Source of the DNA: JAVVEG01 sp032251455
GTDB lineage: Bacteria; Pseudomonadota; Gammaproteobacteria; Pseudomonadales; Pseudohongiellaceae
Length of the DNA: 5,723 nucleotides
Direction of reading: 5' to 3'
Assembly: GCA_032251455.1 (NCBI GenBank)
Contig: JAVVEG010000046.1
Location: 1 to 5,723 of the forward strand
The notes under the pieces are model-generated. The model made no database searches and was not told the origin of the DNA. It was given only the letters and a program-made list of their open reading frames with translations. The first letter of the stretch is position 1. Every line of letters starts with the position of its first letter. Below, piece by piece: positions 1-5,723 of this stretch. The translations under genes and the position numbers were made by a program.

Positions 1-41
1 TGGCGGTGCGTTCGGAACCATTCACACAGTAGCGCGACTCG

Positions 42-81
42 GCACTACGAAGTGATAAGCAGCACTACAGAGTGATGAGCC
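42..81. repeat. Two tandem 20-base repeats, each with a CACT-N4-AGTG dyad
   Basis: Positions 42-61 and 62-81 match at 16 of 20 bases. In both copies the half-sites CACT and AGTG are conserved, while two of the four bases between them differ (ACGA and ACAG). The 20-base period is close to two helical turns, so two dimeric proteins could bind the same face of the DNA. The pair lies downstream of the operon, possibly in the control region of a gene beyond the left edge. It could equally be part of a 3' untranslated structure, as each dyad could also fold as a four-base-pair hairpin. No T-run follows on the minus strand, so it is not a standard terminator. Confidence 0.5.
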
Positions 82-111
82 TTCAGAATCAAAACCTTAC
101 ACCCGCCACCA

Positions 112-1560
112 TCAGAAACCAGTATTATTGACCACCAGCTTCCGCACCTGCATATCATGGAAAGTGTAGGGAATACCACCAGTACCCAGACCCGATTGCC
201 TCAAGCCAGCAAAGGGCATCCAGTCAACCCGAAAGGCCGTATGTTCGTTGATCATGACGGTTGAGGCATCCAAACCCTTTACGACACGGTCCGCTGTACT
301 CAAGGCAGCGGTAAAGACGGCAGCCTGGAATGCCCAGGGCAGACTGTTGGCACTGCTGATGGCCTGATCGAGACTCTGGTAAGGGTAGATGCAGACAACC
401 GGGCCAAAAATTTCTTCCTTGCTGACCCTGAGTTCTGCGCCCGGATTGTACAGCACCGTACAGGCATAAGTGGTGTCTGATAATACCTTGCCACCGCTGA
501 GAAGCTCGGCTCCCGACGCCACTGCCTCGTCCACCCATTCAGCGACGCGTTGCACTTCAGCCGGACGAATCAAAGGTCCAACTTCCGTCTCTTCCAAGGT
601 CGGATCGCCAATGCGCAGGGCACTGGCAGCACTGGCCAGGCGCTCAGCCAAATCCCTGGCCAGGCTTTCATGCACATAGATGCGCTGCACAGAGACACAC
701 ACCTGACCAGCGTGATAGAAACCGCCCTTGAGTAATTTTGGAATCACTTTATCGATATCCGCATCCTCAGCCACAATCACTGGCGCGACACCACCATGCT
801 CCAATGCACAGCGCGCACCCGGAGCCAGTTTGGAACGCAACATCCAACCCACCTTGGCGCTACCAATGAAACTGAAGAACCCCACCCTGGCATCGGTCAC
901 CAACTGTTCGGCCGCCTCCCTGTTGTCAGTCACCAGCCCCTGACACCACACCGCCGGCAGCCCGGCTTCGTGCAGCAAGGCGACCAGGCGCAGACAGGAA
1001 AGTGGGGTATCTTGTGAAGGTTTGACAATAACCGGACAGCCTGCCGCCACGGCCGGGCCCACCTGATGCGCGATAAGATTCAGTGGATGGTTGAAGGCAC
1101 TGACCGCCACAACCACACCAATGGGTTCAGTGATGAAGTGGCACTGTTTGCCCGCAGAGGCCGTATCGATATCAGTCGGAATCGATGCTTCGGCACGGGT
1201 ACGCAAGGCTTCGCTGCACAGACGAATGCTGTCAATGGCACGCACCACTTCCACCCGGGAATCCTGCAGAGGCTTGCCGCCTTCCCGTGCCGCCTCGACG
1301 GCCAGGTGTTCCTGCTGCGCCGTCATCAGTTCAGCCGTTTTCTCCAATATGGCGATGCGTTCGCTGACCGGCAACCAGGCAGATCGGTCCCTGAATACCG
1401 CATAAGCCGCACTCAAGGCCAGCTCTACTGCTTGATCATCACTGCTGTCGACCTCGGCAATCACATGCTGATCAAACGCGGCACGGACTTCGAGCCTGCC
1501 TGCGGGCTGGATGTCTCCAGCAAGCAAGGCCTTGAAATGTGGAATCATTGAACTCTTCAT
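112..1560 (-). CDS. NAD(P)-dependent aldehyde dehydrogenase family protein
   Basis: A complete 482-residue soluble enzyme of the aldehyde dehydrogenase superfamily, which oxidises an aldehyde to an acid (or acyl-thioester) with NAD(P)+. The family's key residues are all visible: Asn157 in FNHP (oxyanion), Lys180 in VKPS, the cofactor loop GSAKVG at 233-238, general base Glu254 in LEHGG, nucleophile Cys288 in GQVCVS, and Glu383 in EEIFGPV. The length is normal. The start at 1560 is favoured over Met5 (1548) by an ideal AAGGAG at 1567-1572, six bases upstream. Gln183 stands where NAD-specific members usually have a ribose-binding Glu, so NADP use is possible (inference). The C-terminal GLRQSGLGTGGIPYTFHDM stretch recalls the GapN/phosphonoacetaldehyde dehydrogenase side of the superfamily, but the substrate is unknown. 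It is the last gene of the three-gene operon, 30 bases after the acetolactate synthase-like gene. Family assignment is very sure; substrate is not. Confidence 0.95.
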   Translation of the reverse strand: MKSSMIPHFKALLAGDIQPAGRLEVRAAFDQHVIAEVDSSDDQAVELALSAAYAVFRDRSAWLPVSERIAILEKTAELMTAQQEHLAVEAAREGGKPLQDSRVEVVRAIDSIRLCSEALRTRAEASIPTDIDTASAGKQCHFITEPIGVVVAVSAFNHPLNLIAHQVGPAVAAGCPVIVKPSQDTPLSCLRLVALLHEAGLPAVWCQGLVTDNREAAEQLVTDARVGFFSFIGSAKVGWMLRSKLAPGARCALEHGGVAPVIVAEDADIDKVIPKLLKGGFYHAGQVCVSVQRIYVHESLARDLAERLASAASALRIGDPTLEETEVGPLIRPAEVQRVAEWVDEAVASGAELLSGGKVLSDTTYACTVLYNPGAELRVSKEEIFGPVVCIYPYQSLDQAISSANSLPWAFQAAVFTAALSTADRVVKGLDASTVMINEHTAFRVDWMPFAGLRQSGLGTGGIPYTFHDMQVRKLVVNNTGF

Positions 1561-1566
1561 TGAATT

Positions 1567-1572
1567 CTCCTT
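1567..1572 (-). promoter_or_regulatory. Ribosome binding site of the aldehyde dehydrogenase gene
   Basis: The minus strand reads AAGGAG, then six bases, then ATG at 1560. This near-perfect Shine-Dalgarno sequence fixes the start at 1560 rather than at the in-frame ATG four codons later. It lies in the 30-base gap after the stop of the preceding gene, so the last gene can be translated independently of its upstream neighbour. Confidence 0.8.
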
Positions 1573-1590
1573 GCCTTGACCCTGTTTGTT

Positions 1591-3270
1591 TCAGAAAGCA
1601 CGGCTTTTCTGTTTTATCTCATGATTGAGAACCCGGTCATTCTCACTGTAGTCTACCTGGGCATCGATGACATGCACGCCGGGACTTTGCAGACAATGGG
1701 TCAGAACCCTCGTCAAGTCTTCAGCAGATTCAACACGATGGCCATGGGCACCATAGCTCTGGGCGTACAGGACAAAATCCGGGTTGCCATAATCCAGGGC
1801 AAAATTGTCAAAGCCCATGTTGGCCTGCTTCCATTTGATCATGCCGTAAGCATCATCGCGTAGAATCAGCACGACAATATCCAGTTTCAGCCGAACCGCC
1901 GTCTCCAGTTCCTGTGAATTCATCATGAATCCACCATCACCACAGATGGCCATTACCTTACGTTCCGGGTAGACCATTTTGGCAGCCATGGCAGAAGGCA
2001 AGCCGGCCCCCATGGTCGCCAGGGCATTATCCAGCAACACCGTATTGGGCCGGTATGCGCGGTAGTTACGGGCGAACCATATCTTGTACACCCCATTGTC
2101 CAGGGCGATGATACCGTCTTCAGGCATGACCTTGCGCACATCGGCAACAAGCCGCTGCGGATAGATCGGAAAACGCGGGTCCTCACTGCCTTCCAGCAGT
2201 TGCTGATCCAGCACCTGCTTGACTTTCATGAACCATTGGAAGTCCCAGTGCGGCTGCGCAGATAGCTTGTCGGTCAGGCGTTCCACGCTGTTGGCTATAT
2301 CACCAATGACGCCTTGCTGTGGATAGTACACACTGTCGATCGAGGCAGTGACATAGTTCACATGAATCACCCGGGCACTGCCGACATCACAGTATTCACC
2401 TTCGGCTTCAACCGTTTTCGATCCCGTCATGATAAAGGGCGGTTTTTCAACCACATCATGACCAATATTGATGATCAGATCAGAAGCCTCAATGGCCCGG
2501 TGCAGATAATCATCACTGGAAAGTGCCGCATTGCCCATAAAGAGGGGATGTCGTTCATCGATCACCCCTTTGCCCATTTGCGTGCTGAAAAACGGGATCC
2601 CGGTCTTGTCAACAAGGGCGCGCAAGGCCTGACAGGTATGACGCCGATTGGCCCCAGCCCCGATCAGCAACAGCGGATGACGAGCCCGTTCAATCATTTC
2701 AGTTGCATCAGCGATGGCTTGCTGCGTTGCCTCCGGCGTCTGAAATCGACTGCGCTGGATGACATGCGCCTGCGTTTCATCCCGGGCAATATCTTCCGGC
2801 AGTTCCAGATGAACCGCACCCGGGCGCTCATCCTCGGCCCGACGAAAGGCTTCACGTATCCGCGCTGGAATCATATGGGCACTGTTCAGTTGGCGGGTGT
2901 ATTTGGTCAATGGATGCATCATATTTACCACATCCACTATCTGAAACTCGCCCTGTTTGCTGGCCTTGATCGGTTTCTGCCCGGTAATCATCATGATTGG
3001 CATGGCACCCAGTTGTGCATAAGCGGCAGCAGTGACCAGATTGGTGGCACCTGGCCCCAGGGTTGCCATGCAAACACCGGTCTTGCCGGTCAGGCGACCA
3101 TACGTGGCTGCCATGAAACCCGCGGCCTGTTCGTGCCGGGTCAGAACGAGCTTAATTGATGAATCCTTGAGGGAGTTGAGTAAATCCAGATTTTCTTCCC
3201 CCGGAATGCCGAAGATATATTCCACCCCTTCTGCTTCCAACGCTTTTATGAACAAGTCTGATGCTTTCAT
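1591..3270 (-). CDS. Acetolactate synthase large subunit-like ThDP enzyme (catabolic AlsS/BudB type)
   Basis: A complete 559-residue thiamine-diphosphate enzyme. The family condenses two pyruvates to 2-acetolactate plus CO2. Three domains are visible: ThDP-binding N-terminal domain (about 1-165) with catalytic Glu47 in TRHEQAAG, a central domain (about 190-325), and the pyrophosphate-binding C-terminal domain (about 385-535) with GDGG at 444-447. The expected metal ligands are Asp445 and Asp472. Biosynthetic enzymes carry NN around the second site (second Asn at the ligand position), while AlsS/BudB carry Asp there, and the 27-residue spacing matches BudB as I recall it. The end of the C-terminal domain (NPDFVLYAQSYGAHG, then VDYSEN) also resembles AlsS. 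Lys481, with Trp480 beside it, occupies the region where biosynthetic enzymes have their specificity Trp. No ilvN/ilvH small subunit or acetolactate decarboxylase gene is in the window. The ATG overlaps the previous stop by four bases, indicating coupled translation. Another 2-oxo acid carboligase or decarboxylase activity remains possible. Confidence 0.9.
   Translation of the reverse strand: MKASDLFIKALEAEGVEYIFGIPGEENLDLLNSLKDSSIKLVLTRHEQAAGFMAATYGRLTGKTGVCMATLGPGATNLVTAAAYAQLGAMPIMMITGQKPIKASKQGEFQIVDVVNMMHPLTKYTRQLNSAHMIPARIREAFRRAEDERPGAVHLELPEDIARDETQAHVIQRSRFQTPEATQQAIADATEMIERARHPLLLIGAGANRRHTCQALRALVDKTGIPFFSTQMGKGVIDERHPLFMGNAALSSDDYLHRAIEASDLIINIGHDVVEKPPFIMTGSKTVEAEGEYCDVGSARVIHVNYVTASIDSVYYPQQGVIGDIANSVERLTDKLSAQPHWDFQWFMKVKQVLDQQLLEGSEDPRFPIYPQRLVADVRKVMPEDGIIALDNGVYKIWFARNYRAYRPNTVLLDNALATMGAGLPSAMAAKMVYPERKVMAICGDGGFMMNSQELETAVRLKLDIVVLILRDDAYGMIKWKQANMGFDNFALDYGNPDFVLYAQSYGAHGHRVESAEDLTRVLTHCLQSPGVHVIDAQVDYSENDRVLNHEIKQKSRAF
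3267..3270 (-). promoter_or_regulatory. ATGA stop/start overlap coupling two genes
   Basis: On the minus strand ATGA contains both the ATG of the acetolactate synthase-like gene and the TGA of the glutamate synthase-like gene. The second gene's candidate Shine-Dalgarno sequences, AGAGG at 3278-3282 (seven-base spacer) and AAGGAG at 3284-3289 (13-base spacer, rather long), lie inside the first gene. The closer one is weak and the stronger one is distant, so reinitiation by ribosomes finishing the first gene probably drives translation. This is the usual sign of coupled translation and of proteins needed in linked amounts. Confidence 0.85.
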
Positions 3271-4940
3271 TGATTGGCCTCTGCTCCTTGGGGGGAAGAC
3301 TCATTGTTGACTTCAAGCTGATAACTGGCACCATCAATACGGGTCAGGCACTGCTTTGGCGCAAAGCTGGAAGGGTCGGATTCTTCCAGACCCAACCTGA
3401 AGGCTTCGGGGGGATCATCTTCCAGCAGAGAACCTTTCCTGACCAGCGGAAATATCTGGTCATAGCGACGGATACGTTCTTCACTGGTGCGACGGTAAAT
3501 GTGTGTGCGGTTCAGTTCGGAGGTATGACGCAAACCCGCGGATGAGATGACTTCCGCTGTTGCATGAACCGTTTTCCGCTGGAATTGTTCCACGCGTTTC
3601 GCCTTATCAGTTACCACCAGTCCTCTGTACAGTCTTGGGTCCTGCGTGGCCACCCCGGTAGGGCAATGGTTGGTGTGACAGGTCAAGGACTGAACACAGC
3701 CCAACGCCAGCATCATGCCGCGTGCACTGTTGCAGATATCCGCCCCCAGAGCCAGATTTTTGACCAGATGGAAACCGGTGAATATCTTGCCCGACGCGAT
3801 AATACGAACATGCTGGCGCAAATCAAAACCCGTCAGGCAGTCATCAACAAAAGCCAGCGCTTCACGCAAAGGCATACCTACTGAGTTCGAATACTCCAGC
3901 GGTGCAGCCCCGGTTCCACCTTCACCGCCATCAACAGTAATGAAATCCGGCAGAATGCCGCTGACCGTCATCGCCTTGCAGATGGCAAGGAATTCACTTT
4001 TGCGGCCGATAGCCAGTTTGAAACCAACCGGTTTGCCCCCTGAAAGCTCACGCAGCTCCTTGATAAAATCAAGCAATTCCAAGGGCGTGGAAAATCTACT
4101 GTGAGCGGGTGGCGAGTTGACTTGCGTGCCAACCTCAACTGCACGGATACGGGCTATTTCCGGCGTATTCTTGTCGGCGGGAAGAATGCCTCCATGGCCG
4201 GGCTTGGCCCCTTGCGACAATTTGATTTCAATCATTTTCACGTTGCCCATCATCGCTTTTTCCCGAAACGTGTCAGGGCAGAAAAAACCATCCCGGGTAC
4301 GACAGCCAAAATAGCCCGTCCCTATCTGCCAGACCAGATCCCCCCCGGGCTCGATATGATAATCACTGATACCACCTTCTCCGGTATTGTGATAGAAACC
4401 ACCCGCTTTCGCCCCGCGATTGAGCGCCAGTATGGCATTCCGGCTCAAGGCACCGAAACTCATGGCAGAAATATTGAGAATGCTGGCATGATAGGGTTGT
4501 TTGCAATCGGGACCGCCAACCCAGACCCGAATATCATTATCCATATCAGCGCTGTTCAGTGCTGATATCGAATGACCGATCCATTCATAGCCGATGCGGT
4601 AGGTATCCAGTTGCGTCCCGAAAGGCACGCTGTCCTTCACCCCTTTGGCGCGCTGATAGACGATGGTGCGAAACATACGATTGATCGGTGCACCATCGGT
4701 GTCCGATTCAATCAGATACTGGCGAATGAAAGGACGCAGCCATTCCATGAACCACCGGCCACGACCAAAAACCGGAAAGTTTCGCCGCAGGGAATGCCGA
4801 ACCTGAAACCGGTCATACCAGCCCACCAGTATCAGTGGTATCAGTATCAGCAGAAACCAGGCAACCGCTGGCCAGAGGGGGTAGAGCACACCGACAGCGA
4901 TAACTGCCAGAGTTGCAAACAGAATAAAACCAAGACGCAT
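3267..4940 (-). CDS. Membrane-anchored FMN-binding glutamate synthase family protein (GltB central/FMN-domain homologue)
   Basis: A 557-residue protein matching only the central and FMN domains of the glutamate synthase large subunit. Two hydrophobic segments (about 3-20 and 23-41) with a short PLWP turn, followed by the basic stretch WYDRFQVRHSLRR, predict a membrane hairpin with the catalytic body in the cytoplasm. Family motifs follow in order: SAMSFGALS 158-166, NTGEGG 185-190, QGAKPGHGGILP 243-254, DGGEGGTGAAP 337-347, the FMN-phosphate region ASGKIFTGFHLVKNLALGAD 382-401, and cysteines 415, 421 and 426 (C-x5-C-x4-C) in the spacing of the GltB 3Fe-4S cluster. The N-terminal glutaminase domain and the C-terminal GXGXG domain are absent, so glutamine-dependent glutamate synthesis by this protein alone is unlikely. 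B. subtilis YerD is a similar stand-alone type. The start at 4940 has AAAGGA six bases upstream; an in-frame GTG at 5012 has none and would put 24 residues before the first membrane segment. It is the first gene of the operon. Its reaction is unknown. Confidence 0.9.
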   Translation of the reverse strand: MRLGFILFATLAVIAVGVLYPLWPAVAWFLLILIPLILVGWYDRFQVRHSLRRNFPVFGRGRWFMEWLRPFIRQYLIESDTDGAPINRMFRTIVYQRAKGVKDSVPFGTQLDTYRIGYEWIGHSISALNSADMDNDIRVWVGGPDCKQPYHASILNISAMSFGALSRNAILALNRGAKAGGFYHNTGEGGISDYHIEPGGDLVWQIGTGYFGCRTRDGFFCPDTFREKAMMGNVKMIEIKLSQGAKPGHGGILPADKNTPEIARIRAVEVGTQVNSPPAHSRFSTPLELLDFIKELRELSGGKPVGFKLAIGRKSEFLAICKAMTVSGILPDFITVDGGEGGTGAAPLEYSNSVGMPLREALAFVDDCLTGFDLRQHVRIIASGKIFTGFHLVKNLALGADICNSARGMMLALGCVQSLTCHTNHCPTGVATQDPRLYRGLVVTDKAKRVEQFQRKTVHATAEVISSAGLRHTSELNRTHIYRRTSEERIRRYDQIFPLVRKGSLLEDDPPEAFRLGLEESDPSSFAPKQCLTRIDGASYQLEVNNESSPQGAEANQ

Positions 4941-4946
4941 TGTATT

Positions 4947-4952
4947 TCCTTT
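4947..4952 (-). promoter_or_regulatory. Ribosome binding site deciding the start of the glutamate synthase-like gene
   Basis: The minus strand reads AAAGGA, six bases, then ATG at 4940. This favours the ATG at 4940 over the in-frame GTG (5012) and ATG (5000), neither of which has a comparable site. The resulting protein starts directly before its first membrane segment, as expected. Confidence 0.75.
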
Positions 4953-4990
4953 GATCAGATAGCTCCCAAACCTGAAAAGCCCGTAAGCTG

Positions 4991-5010
4991 GCTTGGCCAT
5001 TGTACCAAGC
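4991..5010 (-). promoter_or_regulatory. Candidate promoter -10 region inside a short inverted repeat
   Basis: The minus strand reads GCTTGG, eight bases, CCAAGC: a perfect six-base inverted repeat. Its loop begins with TACAAT (5004-4999), one mismatch from the sigma-70 -10 consensus. Transcription from here would give an untranslated leader of about 50 bases before the ATG at 4940. No good -35 hexamer lies 16-18 bases upstream, so a promoter here would be weak or activator-dependent. The repeat could be an operator covering the -10 box. It sits in the only sizeable gap upstream of the three-gene operon, which is where a promoter is expected. Chance occurrence is quite possible. Confidence 0.3.
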
Positions 5011-5105
5011 ACAGGGAAACTGAGACCGGAAGAATACCTGATTGTTACTGTGCTTTCGTATCCATAAGCAAGGATTTACGACAGCTGTTTTACCTGGGCA
5101 GGGTA

Positions 5106-5723
5106 TCAGGTTTTTCTTTTGCGTGTCCGCAAGCCGCGTTTTGAACCGGCCTTCAGATCATACAAATAAAACGGCAATCGCCAGATGACGGTGAATTTCT
5201 TGTCAATCGCATTGCAGTATTCCTGCAGAAAAACCAGCCGGCCAGGCCAATCCAGTTTATGCAGAATTCGCACCAGATCCGCCAGACGTTTGCGCACTGG
5301 TATTGCAAAGGGGAAGAACCGTGCCCGCGCCGTATCGATCAGCGAAAACATCAACCGGCCATCGGATCCAGTCTTGACCAGCACATTGCCTCCCGACAGG
5401 TCACGAAAAAAGATACCACGCTGATGTATCTCCAGCACGAATTGGCACAGCTGAGCCAGAAAATCATCGCGGGCAATGCCGTGAGCGATGCTGTTGCCGC
5501 TGGCGTAAATCATGAAATAATGGCGCACTGACAAATTACTGGCCTCTCGTTCACAGATATACCAGTTACGCAACAGATCAGCCTCACTACGCTTTTCAAA
5601 ATACGCAACCGGCATTGGACTGGAAATACCGCGACGCAACAGCTCGCAGGCCCCATTCCAGCTGCGTCGGGCCTTCGAGGGCTTGAACCTTTCAGTGAAC
5701 TTCTTGTTCCAGCTCAGTTTCAC
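5106..5723 (-). CDS. Lipopolysaccharide kinase InaA/WaaP-like family protein, 5' end beyond the window
   Basis: The last 205 codons of a small kinase related to the InaA/WaaP/KdkA group, which phosphorylates lipopolysaccharide core sugars at the inner face of the cytoplasmic membrane or has related, less understood roles. Numbering from the first visible codon, the catalytic loop is HQRGIFFRDLSGGNVLV with Asp108 and Asn113, and the DFG-equivalent metal-binding Asp is Asp130 in LIDTARARF. The stretch FKPSKARRSWNGACELLRRGI at about 13-33 is typical of the family just after the beta-3 strand. The glycine-rich loop is missing, so the first visible codon (GTG) is probably an internal Val, and Lys2 may even be the beta-3 lysine. 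The C-terminus is strongly basic (KRGLRTRKRKT). The 165-base gap to the next gene suggests a separate transcription unit. Family is fairly sure; substrate is not. Confidence 0.8.
   Translation of the reverse strand: MKLSWNKKFTERFKPSKARRSWNGACELLRRGISSPMPVAYFEKRSEADLLRNWYICEREASNLSVRHYFMIYASGNSIAHGIARDDFLAQLCQFVLEIHQRGIFFRDLSGGNVLVKTGSDGRLMFSLIDTARARFFPFAIPVRKRLADLVRILHKLDWPGRLVFLQEYCNAIDKKFTVIWRLPFYLYDLKAGSKRGLRTRKRKT

Noticed and set aside
1..111. A rho-independent terminator after the aldehyde dehydrogenase gene
   Set aside because: Small dyads are present but no GC-rich stem followed by a T-run on the minus strand, so termination cannot be placed here.
1066..1551. Open frames on the plus strand opposite the aldehyde dehydrogenase gene
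   Set aside because: They are antisense to a well-supported gene and their translations have no recognisable motifs.
2314..3159. A 281-codon open frame on the plus strand opposite the acetolactate synthase-like gene
   Set aside because: The opposite strand encodes a protein with full family motifs throughout. The plus-strand translation resembles no family I know, has an odd composition, and I see no clear ribosome binding site for it. It is a shadow frame.
1591..3270. Biosynthetic acetohydroxyacid synthase (ilvB, ilvI or ilvG) for branched-chain amino acids
   Set aside because: No small subunit or other ilv gene is adjacent, the NN metal motif is replaced by an Asp type, and the C-terminal region is closer to AlsS/BudB.
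4941..5012. A longer N-terminus for the glutamate synthase-like protein from the GTG at 5012
   Set aside because: It has no ribosome binding site and would put 24 residues ahead of the first membrane segment, whereas the ATG at 4940 has an ideal one.
5081..5105. A terminator directly after the kinase stop
   Set aside because: Only a four-base stem (TACC/GGTA) and the palindrome ACAGCTGT are seen, with no T-run; read-through into the operon cannot be excluded.
4572..5144. A 190-codon plus-strand frame covering the gap before the operon
   Set aside because: Most of it is antisense to the glutamate synthase-like gene, and its translation has no recognisable domain.

Overview
The window carries four protein genes, all on the minus strand, so transcription runs from high to low coordinates. 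The organism is very probably a Gram-negative proteobacterium. The evidence is an InaA/WaaP-type lipopolysaccharide-kinase-like gene, strong AAGGA-type ribosome binding sites, middling GC and dense packing. A gammaproteobacterium fits best, but the sequence does not let me name a genus.

Layout in transcription order: (1) 5723-5106 is the 3' part of a small InaA-like kinase gene that continues past the right edge. (2) 5105-4941 is a 165-base gap with a candidate promoter and a short inverted repeat. (3) 4940-3267 encodes a membrane-anchored protein of the FMN-binding glutamate synthase family, with a 3Fe-4S cysteine motif but no glutaminase domain. (4) 3270-1591 encodes a thiamine-diphosphate enzyme of the acetolactate synthase family, resembling the catabolic AlsS/BudB type. 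(5) 1560-112 encodes an NAD(P)-dependent aldehyde dehydrogenase. (6) 111-1 is non-coding and holds two tandem 20-base repeats, each with a small dyad.

Genes 3 to 5 look like one operon: the first two overlap by four bases (ATGA), the third follows after 30 bases with its own strong ribosome binding site, and no terminator lies between them. Their products are a membrane-tethered FMN/Fe-S oxidoreductase, a ThDP enzyme acting on 2-oxo acids, and an aldehyde oxidiser. Together they suggest a small pathway for 2-oxo acid or amino acid carbon, but the substrate cannot be read from the sequence. No acetolactate synthase small subunit, acetolactate decarboxylase or glutamate synthase partner subunit is present. 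The enzyme families are well known. What is unsettled is the joint role of the three genes. I found no RNA gene, CRISPR array, transposase or phage gene.
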